Source: Siphonodentalium dalli (Eukaryota; Mollusca; Scaphopoda; Gadilida; Siphonodentaliidae). From it: a stretch of DNA of 64,000 nucleotides. The stretch covers positions 19,355,326-19,419,325 of the forward strand of contig CP136069.1 in NCBI GenBank assembly GCA_032622095.1. Reading direction: 5' to 3'. Made by a program: the position numbers and the translations under genes. Below, in pieces: positions 33,505-45,328 of the stretch. The notes below the pieces were generated by a model. The model saw only the letters and a program-made list of their open reading frames with translations, had not been told where the DNA came from and searched no databases. Numbering within the stretch: position 1 is the first letter of the stretch; every line of letters begins with the position of its first letter.

Positions 33505-33930
33505 CATCCATCACAAATTTCATGATGATCTGACAAAAGATACGACCTGTAGCCTGTGTCAAAGGATTTAGTCATGTAAAGAGTAAAATCCAAGATGGCT
33601 GCTGGCGGCCATGATTTTTGACCGAATGGCCCCAAAATGACTCGTTCCCATATACATGTCAATATTAACATTCATGACAAATTTCATGATGATCAGACAA
33701 ACAGTATGACCTGTAGCCCGTGCTAATGGATTGAATTTTTCCGAATGACCCCAAAATGACTCGTTCCCATCTATGTCAATGTCAACCGCCATGGCAAATC
33801 TCATAATGATCCGACCAAAGGTACGACCTGTAGCCCATAAAGGAAATTGTTGACGAATCAACGCACGCACGACGGATACCAAGCCATGGCAATAGCTCAA
33901 CTTTACAAAGTAAAGTTGAGCTAAAAATAG
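33505..33930 (-). mobile_element. TAGCTCAAC-family element, hairpin-headed end
   Basis: Two to three monomers (CAAATTTCATGATGATC, CAAAATGACTCGTTCCC) precede an ACGCACGCACGACGG stretch and the terminal hairpin TAGCTCAACTTTAC-AAA-GTAAAGTTGAGCTA at about 33895-33925. This is the best-preserved head hairpin of the family in the window. Confidence 0.65.
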
Positions 33931-34764
33931 GTTGTCAGTTTCCCTGGCTGGCAAGTAGTGATTACACACAGATACCTATTCAATTATTACGATTGCAATT
34001 AGTGATCTTGCGAATTCCCTGTACGATATATAAACTTCACTTTAATTGAATTTTATCAAGTTATATATCAAACGAAAGAAAAATTTATGTCCTATAACAT
34101 AACATGGGACATATATTGGCTGAGTTGACAACGTTTTGGAATTATTAAGGATATTAGGTGGACTGACGACCCGTTTTCTTCCAAATTTCCAATAGATAAG
34201 TTTTCGGTACAATGTCTTTACTTCCCTTCATTTGATTCTATGGAATTGTACATCAAAAGAAAGGAAATTTCATGGCCAATAAGACAGTGATATATATTGT
34301 AACTGAGTTGAACAATTTGAGAATCTATGAGGAATATGATAGATGGTGTGTTTTTCCCAAAATCGGACTTGTGAACCTTGTCCATGGTATAGTATATATT
34401 GCTTTCGCTGCTATTTTCTCCCCCAGGGGCCTGTGATTAAGACATCTTTCGATTTATTAAGCCACACCAGAAAAATATTTAGACCTTAGTGGAAAGCTAC
34501 CATTGCAGGGAATGCTCTGTGTGGTGCCCTTGTTTGAATTTGATTGATTGATGGGGCAAAATGATGCTGTTGAAAAAAAGTACCAATATTTTGTAATTTA
34601 TGTGGTGTTTAGCTAAACAGAGTGATTTGAGAAAAAGCCAGTTTGTTTGAAACAATTGAGAACATATATATTTTTAAATAAGCATCTCAAAATAAACAAG
34701 CCCCCCCCCCCCCCTCCCCCTGACATTTCACTGTATTGTGAGAATCCTGAGGTCAATTGTCAGT
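33931..34764. other. Gene-free stretch
   Basis: AT-rich, without recognisable exon or element ends. A C-rich tract lies at about 34701-34725. Similar short phrases at 34190-34260 and 34260-34330 suggest old monomers. Confidence 0.4.
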
Positions 34765-34855
34765 AGTCTTCTCGTACCAAAACCAGCTAAGATATTGGGA
34801 TGGCAAGATATTGTTTGCCATCCCAATATCTAGCTGGTTTTAGTACGAGAAGACT
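34765..34855. repeat. 91-bp near-perfect hairpin
   Basis: Arms AGTCTTCTCGTAC-AAAACCAGCT and AGATATTGGGATGGCAA pair over about 42 bases around a 7-base loop. It is surrounded by weakly repeated CAATTGTCAG / CTAATTGTCAG. It could be a tiny MITE or a hairpin-RNA precursor; no further evidence is available. Confidence 0.6.
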
Positions 34856-34935
34856 TGGACTAATTGTCAGAAAATTTTACATGTATATTTTAATCCTTCC
34901 ATGACTGGAGGTTCCTGAAATTTTTCGAAAACCAT

Positions 34936-35007
34936 GTGCCAATGCATTCTCTTACATATCCGAGGCTCCCTATGGGAGACCTGCATATATAAGAGAATGC
35001 ACTGGCA
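34936..35007. repeat. Variant of the 68-bp palindrome
   Basis: GCCAATGCATTCTCTTACATATCCGAG with centre CTCCCTATGGGAG, matching the variant pair at 11389-11552 rather than the TTAA-family copies. Confidence 0.65.
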
Positions 35008-35015
35008 CAGGATCT

Positions 35016-35337
35016 TTAACCCTTTCAGTGCCAAGTCCGATTTTTGTATCAACCCATATACCCTGTGCCAATGCATTCTCTTATATATGCGAGTCGACCA
35101 TAGGTCGCCTCACATATATAAGAGAATGCATTGGCCTTAACAATTTTTCATCATTTGTTATTATTTTTTACAATTTTAATAATTTTTTCTTATATTGTTT
35201 AACTCTTTCAGTGCCAGACTTATTTTGTAGGTTTAGTGCCAGGGAATCTTACGTTTTTCATGGGCATCAAAATTATTAATATGAATACTTGGTGATAGTT
35301 TTGAGTTATAACATGCCCCTAAGGTTTTATCCAGTTT
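35016..35337 (+). mobile_element. piggyBac-like MITE, family a, left part of a split copy
   Basis: TTAA at 35016-35019, end CCCTTTCAGTGCCAAG, and the 68-bp palindrome at about 35067-35134. It also contains an extra internal TTAACTCTTTCAGTGCC near 35199 that other copies lack. Family text continues to CCAGTTT at 35337 and resumes at 38953. Confidence 0.82.
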
Positions 35338-36113
35338 TTAGCTCACCTGAGACGAAGTCTCCGGTGGAGCTATAGTCATCACTCCTCGTCCGTCCATCCG
35401 TCCGTCTAGCCGTCCATCAACAATTCTTTGAACATCTTCTCCTCTGGAACCGTAAGACCAAATGGGTTCATATTTGGTGTGGATGTTCCCTAGGTGACTC
35501 TCATTCCGATTTGTTCAAATGAGGTCACTGGGTCAAATAGTTGCGAAGCCAGGGCCATAACTCTGTAATTCTTACAACAACTTCTCAAATTTCATTGGGC
35601 CGAATGGGTTCATATTTGGTACAAAGGGTCTTTGGGGGACTGTTATTCAGATTTGTTCAAATGAGGTCACTGGGTCGAATGTGGGCGGAGCCAGTGACAT
35701 AACTAAAAAAAAAAAAAAAATTGGTTAAATTCAGATTTTTGGAATCTTCACCTTACTCAATTTAACAAACAAAAAATTATTTTTTAAGCATGTTATAAAA
35801 TTTGAAAAAAGTGACACCATTATAACATCTGCAGAGTTATGAAACTTTAATCTTTAATCTTCTGAAATTACAGAAATATTCCATTACCCATCCCCCTCCC
35901 ACATGGCCCAGACGCACCCCCACCCTGCAGTGGCCTACACCCAACCAACATCCCTTCCAATGGATATCATTTCCAGCTTCCAACATTAATACCTGTTCTA
36001 TTAAAGTTGCAGATATCTCTTTGTGGATAGACAGAGAGAAACACAGGTCATTAATCTAGGAATACAATGTCACTGACAGCTTGTATAAACATACTGCTAG
36101 CAATTTTAAACAA

Positions 36114-36641
36114 ACTGCCTGAATTTAGTGTGTCTGACATTTGCAGGTCAGAGAATCATTAATAAGAGGCACAATCTATCATGTATTGTTCAACATGGCA
36201 AATAGGAGGTCTGTCATTTGCAGAATGAGGTCCCCAGAGGGTGAATTTAGTGATGCTATCCCACACAGCGGGCTAGCATCACCAAATTCACCCTCTGGAG
36301 ACCTCATTCTGCTTAGGCTTCATCTTCTTGAAAGTATCTATAGTATCAAATTAACATTGTTGTTAGTTACATTTCCCTTCTAGGAAGTTTCTATATCCCC
36401 TAAGTTGCAGAAGATAAAATTCATAATTGAGGTGTCCAATGGGTGAACATCAACTTCAACTGGGGAACTTCAATCTTATCCTAGGTCTGCCATAGCAGTT
36501 GAAGGCCTTAGCAGAATGAGGTCCACAGAGGGTGAATTTAGTGATGCTAGCCCACTGTGCAGGATAGCGTCACTAAAGTCACCCTCTGGGGGACCTCATT
36601 CCGCAAATGACAGACACACTATCACACTATTTCAAGGCTTG
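36114..36641. mobile_element. hAT-like MITE, long variant
   Basis: Degenerate left end (CTGCCTGAATTTAGTGTGTC), two outer palindromes, and a ~190-base interior shared with 39200-39646 (GGAAGTTTCTATATCCC). The right end is TTTCAAGGCTTG. The left part carries an extra ~70 bases. Confidence 0.7.
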
Positions 36642-37212
36642 ATTGTATAATACATTGTGTTGCTTGAGGCCAGGCACATACAATGTAGGAATAGGCACAC
36701 TATTTGCAGGCTTGCTCCTTTGGTGATTGTGGTTCAGATTTGTTCAATCAGGGTCACCAGGTCAAGTAGGTGAAAGGCCAGCTACATTACTCTTTCTCTA
36801 CATAGTAATGCATGATGTGTCTTCTATGCAATAATCAAATGGCCTATTTTGCTTATATTTGGTATGAAATTACCTTTGTGAAAATGGGATCACAAAGTCA
36901 AATAAGGGCAGAGCCAGAGACTTAACTATTTCACTACATAGTAATTCTTAAAATATGTTTGCAAGAACTAGTTGGCTTATTTAGCATGGAATGTTCTTCC
37001 TTGACTGCAATTCAGATTTTTTTAAAATGGGGTCACTTGGTCAAATAGGGGCCAAATGAAGAACAGTTTCCCTCTTAATATGCTTCCTTCACAAGGACCA
37101 TCAGGTCTATTTTACTGATATTTATCATATGTATGAAGGGTTCTTTGGTGTCTGGGATTCAAATTTATTCAGATGGGGTCACCAGGTTAAATAGGGTGGG
37201 ACCAGGGACATT

Positions 37213-38310
37213 ATACAGTTGTTGCCCGATGTCGAGGGAGACATTGAGATTTGTCACCCGCTCGAGAACGGAATGTCTCCCGAGGAGCACAGCTCCGAGG
37301 GAGACATTCTGTTCTCGAGCGGGTGACAAATCTCAATGTCTCCCGAGAAGAAGGGCAACAACTGTTTTGTTATCCGATTATACCACAGGAAAAAATCCTT
37401 GCCATCCACACGCACGATGTTGCACTGAGTCACGAATGCTTTCTTTCCCGATTATGTATATTTTCAGTAACTACTTATATAATTATATCGTTCTGTTCCA
37501 TATACGATAGTCAAGCCGTTAATCGTTTGATAATCAGCGTTTATTTACGATCATTTTGGTGGTTAAATCGTCAATATCGGTCCATGCAATGTAAACCAAT
37601 AAGCCATATAGGTATGTTATCGCCTTCTGCAATGTGGAATATTCAATGTCGCCATGCGCGCGGAATTTACTCGCGATGTTCATTTCATAACGGTCTTCCC
37701 CGAAAGCTATTGGGAAGTTGTCAATTTCATTAATGTACATTCATATGTGTCAGTGCTCCCAGGACATGGCGATCCTCAAACAAAATACTTCTATGATCAC
37801 ATTGCAGACATCCCGGAGAGGTCTGTTATCATGGATAAGCGCATAGTACCATTCATTCGCGACAAACGTATATGCATTACGTTGTCTACCAGCAAACATT
37901 TATAACCAACCAACCTGAAGGGATCCACTCTTTCAATCTTGCACCATAATGTCGACATGAACTTATTGAATCACCGAGATGTTTCGATGTAAAAAGTACA
38001 TAATAACGCTTGTCCGATAAAAGTATCAACTTAATATTAGTGTTCACTAAATATATGCAAATTAGCAAACACCACAACTGGTGTGTTTTGCGAATCCGTG
38101 GGGTATATAAGATCTATGATTTTTAGTACATTATAGTGATGTGAAATAGATGAGTTACTGCAATGTGTGTTTGGAGATATTCTTGCATTATAACATCAGG
38201 CGGGCGACAAAAACAATGTCTCCCGGCTCAGCGGGCGACAGTGTGATTTGTCGCCCGGCACGTGGCACGAAATGGGCCAATCAGAAGGGTGGAAAATAGG
38301 GAGGAGGGTA
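37213..38310. mobile_element. Element headed by a ~150-bp cruciform (GGGAGACATT type)
   Basis: 37217-37365 is an inverted repeat with arms of about 70 bases (CAGTTGTTGCCC, GGAGACATTGAGATTTGTC, ACCCGCTCGAGAAC and complements) and almost no loop. Related motifs (GGGCGACA, AATGTCTCCCG, TTTGTCGCCCG) recur at 38200-38265 and probably mark the other end. Short reading frames inside follow the palindrome arms and are not credible genes. Confidence 0.6.
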
Positions 38311-38952
38311 ACAAAACTATATGTCTCTATAGTAATTTTTAAAATGTCTTCTCAAGAGAGGTTGGACTATTTAGCTTACATATAGTATGGAGCAATCAGG
38401 AGGATCCTTAAGTGACTGAGATTCAGATTTGTTAAAATGAGGTCAATTTGTCAAGAAATGGTGGGGCTATGGGGACTTTTGTGTGTCTAATAAAATCATT
38501 GAAATACCAAATTCATTAAAACATCTACTTTGGAACCACCTGACTGATTAATCTGACTTACATGTATTGTGTTTTGGATCCATGGATAATTGGGCTTCAA
38601 ACATGTCTAAATGGTTTTGGAAAAAGGCGCTTGTGAGATTGGAAATTTCCAACAATTGAGAAAGTTTGAGGTGTCAGTTGTGAAATTCCAACCTAAGACT
38701 TGGGAGTCTGTAGCCCGGTCAAAAGGGACTTGTTGAGCTGGAGGAGGAGGGGGTGATCAGTAGTATACAGTTGGTAATTTCAAGGTGGATTTTCACCAAT
38801 CTACATATGTGAAGTCTCTCTAGCCACATATCCTGTTTAGAGCTATTTCTTTTCAAGTGATTATGAAAAGTTCTGACTGTTGTAGTCTCCAGAGTCCCAG
38901 TCTTATCAGTCTTTGCAGTCTGGTGAGCGACCCCACAGTCATTGACTGTCTT

Positions 38953-39101
38953 GTTAAATTCGCTATACCATGCTTAAGCTTACCCAAACAAAATTCAACC
39001 CAAAAAAAAAAAAATTGTTTAAAAAAAAAAAAAATTATGGCCAATTTTACAGACCGTAAATTAGGGCCGATGAGATCGGCCCCTGGCACTGAAAGGGCTA
39101 A
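38953..39101 (+). mobile_element. piggyBac-like MITE, family a, right part of the split copy
   Basis: TTAAATTCGCTATACCATGC continues the family text broken at 35337. It ends CCCCTGGCACTGAAAGGG followed by CTAA, a one-base-decayed TTAA. Confidence 0.82.
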
Positions 39102-39199
39102 TGCCGCACCCATCATGAAAGGTTTGAGTAAGTTAATTTCAACCCACTGTGCTTGCATGCTTGAGTGAATACCATTTGTGTGGAGGAAATGCTCAATTA

Positions 39200-39646
39200 C
39201 AAGCCTGCTTATAGTGTGTGTCATTTGCAGAATGAGGTCCCCAGAGGGTGAATTTAGTGACGCTATTCCGCATAGCGGGCTAGCATCACTAACTAAATTC
39301 ACCCTCTGGGGACCTCATTCTGCTTAGGCCTCATCTTCTGGGAAGTATCTATAGTATCAAATTAACATTGTTTGTAGTTACATTTCCCTTATAGGAAGTT
39401 TCTATATCCCGTAAATTGCAGAAGATAAAATTCATAATTGAGGTGCCCAATGGGTGAACATCACCAACTTCAACTGGGGAACTTCAATCTGATCCTAGGT
39501 CTACCATAGCAGTTGAGGGCCTAAGCAGAATGAGGTCCCCAGAGGGTGAATTTAGTGTAGCTAGTCCGCTATGCGGGATAGCGTCACTAAATTCACCCTC
39601 TGGGGACCTCATTCTGCAAATGACAGACACGCTATTTGCAGGCTTG
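39200..39646. mobile_element. hAT-like MITE with exact 8-bp duplication
   Basis: CAAGCCTGC at left and GCAGGCTTG at right, flanked on both sides by CTCAATTA (39192-39199 and 39647-39654). Two outer palindromes enclose a unique ~190-base interior. Confidence 0.92.
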
Positions 39647-39654
39647 CTCAATTA

Positions 39655-40019
39655 AAACAAGAGATGGACTGTCGTCTGGTGCATACCCCCTTGTGGCATA
39701 CCATCTAGTATGGGCATATCTATAACTTATGACTGCTATACTCACAGTTGGACCCAAAAATCAGCATTTTCATATAAACAAAGATGAATAACTATAGAAC
39801 GAAAAATCAAAACAAAATAGTTGTATGCGCCATTAAATGTCAGTGAACATCCATACCAAATTTCATTGATATCCGAGCATTACTGTTCCAAGTTATTGCC
39901 TGAACAGACATCGGATGGACCAAAAAGCCAACATTTCCATATAACCAAAAAATGAATAACTCTGGAATGGAAACTCGAACAAAACGATTGAATCCTCTAT
40001 TGAATGTCCCCATAATAGT
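39655..40019. other. Short gene-free stretch
   Basis: Two weakly similar ~130-base monomers (CAACATTTCCATATAACC and CAGCATTTTCATATAAAC) indicate an old tandem element. No gene. Confidence 0.4.
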
Positions 40020-40079
40020 GAAAAATTACCCATAATTATGCTGTGGTTAAGGAGTCGATTATTTAGGGCATTACTGTAC
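40020..40079. mobile_element. Tc1/mariner-like MITE, right half only
   Basis: GAAAAATTACCCATAATT through GATTATTTAGGGCATTACTG then TA. The left half is absent. Confidence 0.75.
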
Positions 40080-40167
40080 CATGGTTGTGGAATAACCACT
40101 GGATTGTAATGGTGGTGATATAATTCCCATAATATTCCCTGGAGCAGTAATATGACAACAGCTGTAA

Positions 40168-41790
40168 CCAGGTCAGGCACATCCTTAATTCCACTATTAA
40201 TATGGTGATATATGACCAGGTCAGGCACATCCTTAATTCCACTATTATAGTGATATATAACCAGGTCAGGCACATCCTGAATCCCACTATTATAGTGCTA
40301 TATAACCAGGTCAGGCACATCCTTAATTCCACTATTATAGTGATATATGACCAGGTCAGGCACATCCTTAATTCCACTATTATAGTGATATATGACCAGG
40401 TCAGGCACATCCTTAATTCCACTATTATAGTGGTATATGACCAGGTCAGGCACATCCTGAATTCCACTATTATAGTGGTATATAACCAGGTCAGGCACAT
40501 CCTGAATTCCACTATTATAGTGATATATGACCAGGTCAGGCACATCCTGAATTCCACTATTATAGTGGTATATAACCAGGTCAGGCACATCCTGAATTCC
40601 ACTATTATAGTGATATATGACCAGGTCAGGCACATCCTGAATTCCACTATTATAGTGCTATATAACCAGGTCAGGCACATCCTGAATTCCACTATTATAG
40701 TGATATATAACCAGGTCAGGCACATCCTGAATTCCACTATTATAGTGATATATGACCAGGTCAGGCACATCCTGAATTCCACTATTATAGTGATATATGA
40801 CCAGGTCAGGCACATCCTGAATTCCACTATTATAGTGATATATGACCAGGTCAGGCACATCCTGAATTCCACTATTATAGTGATATATGACCAGGTCAGG
40901 CACATCCTGAATTCCACTATTATAGTGATATATGACCAGGTCAGGCACATCCTGAATTCCACTATTATAGTGATATATGACCAGGTCAGGCACATCCTGA
41001 ATTCCACTATTATAGTGATATATGACCAGGTCAGGCACATCCTGAATTCCACTATTATAGTGATATATGACCAGGTCAGGCACATCCTAAATTCCACTAT
41101 TATAGTGATATATGACCAGGTCAGGCACATCCTGAATTCCACTATTAATATGGTGATATATGACCAGGTCAGGCACATCCTGAATTCCACTATTATAGTG
41201 ATATATAACCAGGTCAGGCACATCCTGAATTCCACTATTATAGTGATATATGACCAGGTCAGGCACATCCTGAATTCCACTATTAATATGGTGATATATG
41301 ACCAGGTCAGGCACATCCTGAATTCCACTATTATAGTGATATATAACCAGGTCAGGCACATCCTGAATTCCACTATTATAGTGATATATGACCAGGTCAG
41401 GCACATCCTGAATTCCACTATTATAGTGATATATGACCAGGTCAGGCACATCCTGAATTCCACTATTATAGTGATATATGACCAGGTCAGGCACATCCTG
41501 AATTCCACTATTATAGTGATATATGACCAGGTCAGGCACATCCTGAATTCCACTATTATAGTGATATATGACCAGGTCAGGCACATCCTGAATTCCACTA
41601 TTATAGTGATATATGACCAGGTCAGGCACATCCTGAATTCCACTATTAATATGGTGATATATGACCAGGTCAGGCACATCCTGAATTCCACTATTATGGT
41701 GATATATGACCAGGTCAGGCACATCCTGAATTCCACTATTATAGTGATATATGACCAGGTCAGGCACATCCTGAATTCCACTATTATTGT
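40168..41790. repeat. Minisatellite, 45-bp unit, about 36 copies
   Basis: The unit contains CCAGGTCAGGCACATCC, GAATTCCACTATTATAGTG and ATATATGA. Most copies are 45 bases, and a few are 48 because TATAGTG is replaced by TAATATGGTG. Copies are nearly identical in the middle and more varied at the low-coordinate edge. Since 45 and 48 are multiples of three, long open frames run on both strands (541 and 572 codons). They are by-products, not genes. Confidence 0.95.
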
Positions 41791-42825
41791 GGTATATATA
41801 GAATATGTAGCTAGTGTCGTCGCTTAAATTGTTTATGTCCGTGAGGGGGATTTGAGCTTCTATTGGGCGAGGCTCTGCCGAGTCCAATAGATGCCAAATC
41901 CCCCGAGCGGACATAAACAGTTTATGCGAAGACATTAGCTACATATTTTATTTATCCATCGCACAAAACTTGCCGTTTGTGAGGTAAATCTATCATTTTC
42001 CTGATTTACATTCGTTACTTCGATGACGCCATTACATTTATTAGGTCAAGCAAACCAATTAGCATTCATGACGTGGGAAAACCGGAGTGCAGCTCAGAGC
42101 GAAATAGTTCGTTGGCATTTTTACATTTATTATAAGCAGACCTTGTTCTGAGGATGTATAGATCTTTTAGAGCTAAAACATATATCATTTTACGAATTAT
42201 TTTAGTGAATTATACACGATAAAAACGTTCTGAAATCACAATGACGTCATTAAGGCCGGTTGACGTCCCTAGTTACCTGCGCAATTTGCATATCAAATTA
42301 CGTCATAAAAGTAGTACTAACCTAATAAAGCTACGTTGACCTAATAAAGCTACATTGACGTAATAAACGTAACGTTTATTAGGCAGGCTTTATGTGGTCA
42401 ATAGACGTAGTGAGCGGTGGATATATGACCATTACGGTTTTGTGAATTTGACAAAAGAGGGATAATCCAAAATCATATTCACACAAATTATTCAAAATCA
42501 TCGTCGCACTAATTCGGTATCATACATGTATTTTGTCCAGGAGAATAATTAATCAGGACGACATCATAAGCAACTCATTTAGCATTCAATTAGTTTAAAT
42601 GTTGTTATGAAGGAGCGATTATTGAGTCATCCTCATATTATCATTTAGAAAGACATATATTAGTAATATTATTGAATAACAAAGCTGGCACAAAAGATTG
42701 CACAATGTAATTTGTCGGAAGACTGTTCATTCGCTGTGATATTGTTAAGAGTGAAATTTTGCTGTGCACTGGTGTGCGCCATCTTCTATTCCCGACGCAA
42801 ATAAAGGCGACATGAATATGTTATG
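41791..42825. other. Segment between minisatellite and inverted unit
   Basis: 41815-41935 is a large imperfect hairpin (TGTTTATGTCCG, GGGGGATTTG, TCTATTGG and complements). The rest is AT-rich with CTAATAAAGCTAC repeats near 42320-42350. No gene was recognised. Confidence 0.5.
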
Positions 42826-42871
42826 GTCATATACCACTATAATAGTGGAATTCAGGATGTGCCTGACCTGG
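42826..42871 (-). repeat. Single inverted copy of the 45-bp unit
   Basis: It is the reverse complement of one full minisatellite unit ending CCTGACCTGG, followed by TAA. Together with the array at 40168 (preceded by TAA) it could form the ends of one 2.7-kb element. A further partial copy is at 55797-55821. Confidence 0.75.
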
Positions 42872-42976
42872 TAACTGAAATAATACGTGTACATTTTTGT
42901 AAATTTATTTCAATGACAAAAGTCATCAAATATAATGTAGATACTGAACAAATAAATAATAGAACAATGATATTAT

Positions 42977-43314
42977 TTAACCCTTTACCCAACAGAAGGA
43001 CCCTGTGCCAATGCATTCTCTTATATATGCGAGTCGACCATAGGTCGCCTCGCATATATAAGAGAATGCATTGGCTTAACACATTTTTTTAGGCCAATGC
43101 ATTCTCTTATATATGCGAGGCGACCTATGGTCGACTCGCATATATAAGAGAATGCATTGGCACAGGGCATAACTGTAACCATCACAATGTGGTCAATGAG
43201 CCGGTTCCAATGATATCCATATTTGTATGGTTTTATTGAGACAGACCCAAGATATTTTAGGCTGTTGAAGCTTTATTTGGCCGGTTTTGGCCGGTTTGTT
43301 GGGTAAAGGGTTAA
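42977..43314 (+). mobile_element. piggyBac-like MITE, family b
   Basis: TTAA at 42977-42980 and 43311-43314, ends CCCTTTACCCAACA. The two facing 68-bp palindromes (about 43006-43075 and 43094-43162) are separated by only about 20 bases, so the central spacer seen in other copies is deleted. Confidence 0.9.
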
Positions 43315-43499
43315 TGAAGATATCAAAATGCAAAATGTTCATCTCCGTAACATTGATAGTATATTTTGTAAGTTGCTATAATAAGTCTGTATAAAAATTG
43401 TTGGCACCACGATTCTCCACATGCTAAAGCATAGATGATTGATGTCAATATTTAGCTACAGGCAACACAATAATTTGACAGGAAAATGTACTGAGTATA

Positions 43500-44488
43500 G
43501 TTACAGTATCAATAATGAAAGTGTCAATGACACTGTAGCTCAACTTGGGGAGGCGTTCATAATTTTATGCTGAGCAGTAAATAGAATGATAAAGAAGGAA
43601 AGTAAAAAGTTTCAGTAAATGGATTCTATTGTGTAAATGAAATTAATTTCATTTAAAACATTTCTCCACTAAATGGGCTGCATGGTGGGCTGATGGATTC
43701 AAATGTGAAATCCAAGATGGCACCAGGTGCCCATGTTTTTTAACAAATTTCGGAAGAACTGGACAGCTTCCATCTAGAGATCACACAAAGAACAATATGA
43801 AGTTTGGATGAGGGATGTGGCATGTAGGGTGTGCCAAAGGATTTTATTCATGAAAAGAGTAAAATCCAAGATGGCCGTTGGCGACCATATTTAAAAAAAA
43901 ATGAAATTTAGAAAATATAATTGGCTCCCATCTAGGTCACGATCCTTGATTCCTTATGAAGTTTGGTGACGATCGGATGAGGTATGTGGCCTGTAGGTTG
44001 TGCCGAAGGATTTTGAAAATTCAAAGAGTAAAATCCAAGACGTCCGCTGTTTTAAACAAACTTCAGAAAAATATTAATGGCTCCCATCTAGAGGTCACCC
44101 TGAAGATGCATATAAAGTTTGGTGATGATCGGGTTGTGATCTTTAGGATTTAGTCATGCAAAGAGTAAAATACAAGATGGCTGCCAGCGGCCATGATTTT
44201 AATCATAGCTCTCATCTTGAGGTGATCCTAATGATCTAATCATGCCTGTAAATTTACAAAACATTTCTTAGATATATGCGGGCTGCAGGATGGATTCCAT
44301 TTTGAAATCTAACATGTACAAATTTCAGAAATAATCGATGGCTCCCATCTAGAGGTCACCCTGAAGATCCGTATGAAGTTTGGTGATGATCGGATGAGGA
44401 ATGCGGCCTGTAGGGTAAGCCAAAGGAAATTGTTATCGGACGCACGCCAAACCGCGGCAATAGCTCAAACTTTACAAAGTTCAGCTAA
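43500..44488 (-). mobile_element. TAGCTCAAC-family element, reverse orientation
   Basis: It begins with the end palindrome AGTGTCAATGACACT. Monomers with AAATCCAAGATGGC and GTTTGGTGATGATCGGATGAGG follow, then CGCACGCC and the head hairpin TAGCTCAAACTTTAC-AAAGTTCAGCTA. It is about 990 bases long, versus 1,458 for the copy at 9038. Confidence 0.65.
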
Positions 44489-44528
44489 AAATTTAATAAG
44501 GAGTAATATTACAGTGATACTTGTGTAA

Positions 44529-44672
44529 TACAGTAATGCCCTAAATAATCGACTCCTTAACTCACTGAGAGCTTTCCGATGAATGGAAACAAGCCATATT
44601 TCCTAATAAATCCTGAAAATTACCTATAATTCTGCTGTGGTTAAGGAGTCGATTATTTAGAGCATTACTGTA
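44529..44672. mobile_element. Tc1/mariner-like MITE, internally deleted
   Basis: TA-flanked, with both CAGTAATGCCCTAAATAATC-type ends; most of the left arm is missing. Confidence 0.82.
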
Positions 44673-45328
44673 GCTGAATGCAGCATCGTGTAAATGAAGG
44701 CAGTCTGGTGTAATTAATCAGACCAGCAGCATTAGTGCCAAACTCCATGCAGGGTTTACCTCCCTTGATGACATTTTACCGACATTTGGTGGACTTCGGC
44801 GATATTATGATATATACTAAGCAAACAGAGCAACATGCTGCACTTGTTAAGCCCACAAAATATCAAACAAAATTCGTGTAAATTTTGAACCTTAAGTTTG
44901 AAAATTCCCACTAAAACCGAAGAACTATATTTCGAAAGGGTGTGATTCGGTTCTCCCATTATTTTATCAACACATAAGTCTAAACACATGTGTACAACAT
45001 TGTCGGCATGACAAACACAAGAGTTCTAATTTGCTGCAATTTTGACGAGTAGCTTGCGAAAATCGTCAACAAAACTACTAGCTCTGATTTTCCATTCTGT
45101 CATTATGTTTTAGTGCGGGAATTGTTCACAAAGCACATAGAAAATTTGACATTGGACTGATCGGATTTCGCCATTTTTGCTGGAAAACCCATGCTAAATA
45201 TAGAAACACAGACCAGTACCCAGCCAGTGACAGAGTCAGAAAAGGAAGTATGACTGGTGCGCTCTGTCAGAGATTGCATTAGTGCATGCACTATCCCTTT
45301 TAAGAGATAACAGAGTTGGGTTGATTTT

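Larger units (their letters stand above)
35338..38952 (+). mobile_element. TAGCTCACC-family hairpin-headed element, itself hosting insertions
   Basis: It starts TAGCTCACC-TGAGACGAAGTCTCC-GGTGGAGCTA (hairpin), then CGTCCGTCCATCCGTCCGTC. Monomers with CAAATGAGGTCACTGGGTCAAAT-type text follow, and it ends with the palindrome ACAGTCATTGACTGT then CTTGTT. No terminal inverted repeat or obvious target duplication. Inside it are the hAT-like MITE at 36114-36641 and the palindromic element at 37213-38310. A second copy in the opposite orientation spans about 49010-51076. Confidence 0.65.

Noticed and set aside
37133-37740. Frames of 125 and 160 codons near the large cruciform
   Set aside because: They translate the two palindrome arms and flanking element sequence; no domain signature.
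40168-41790. Regular repeat array as a CRISPR-like locus
   Set aside because: Units are contiguous without unique spacers and the surroundings are eukaryotic.
40063-41827. Very long open frames on both strands across the minisatellite (541 and 572 codons)
   Set aside because: The 45- and 48-base units are multiples of three and lack stops in several frames. Pure repeat translation on both strands has no gene-like features.
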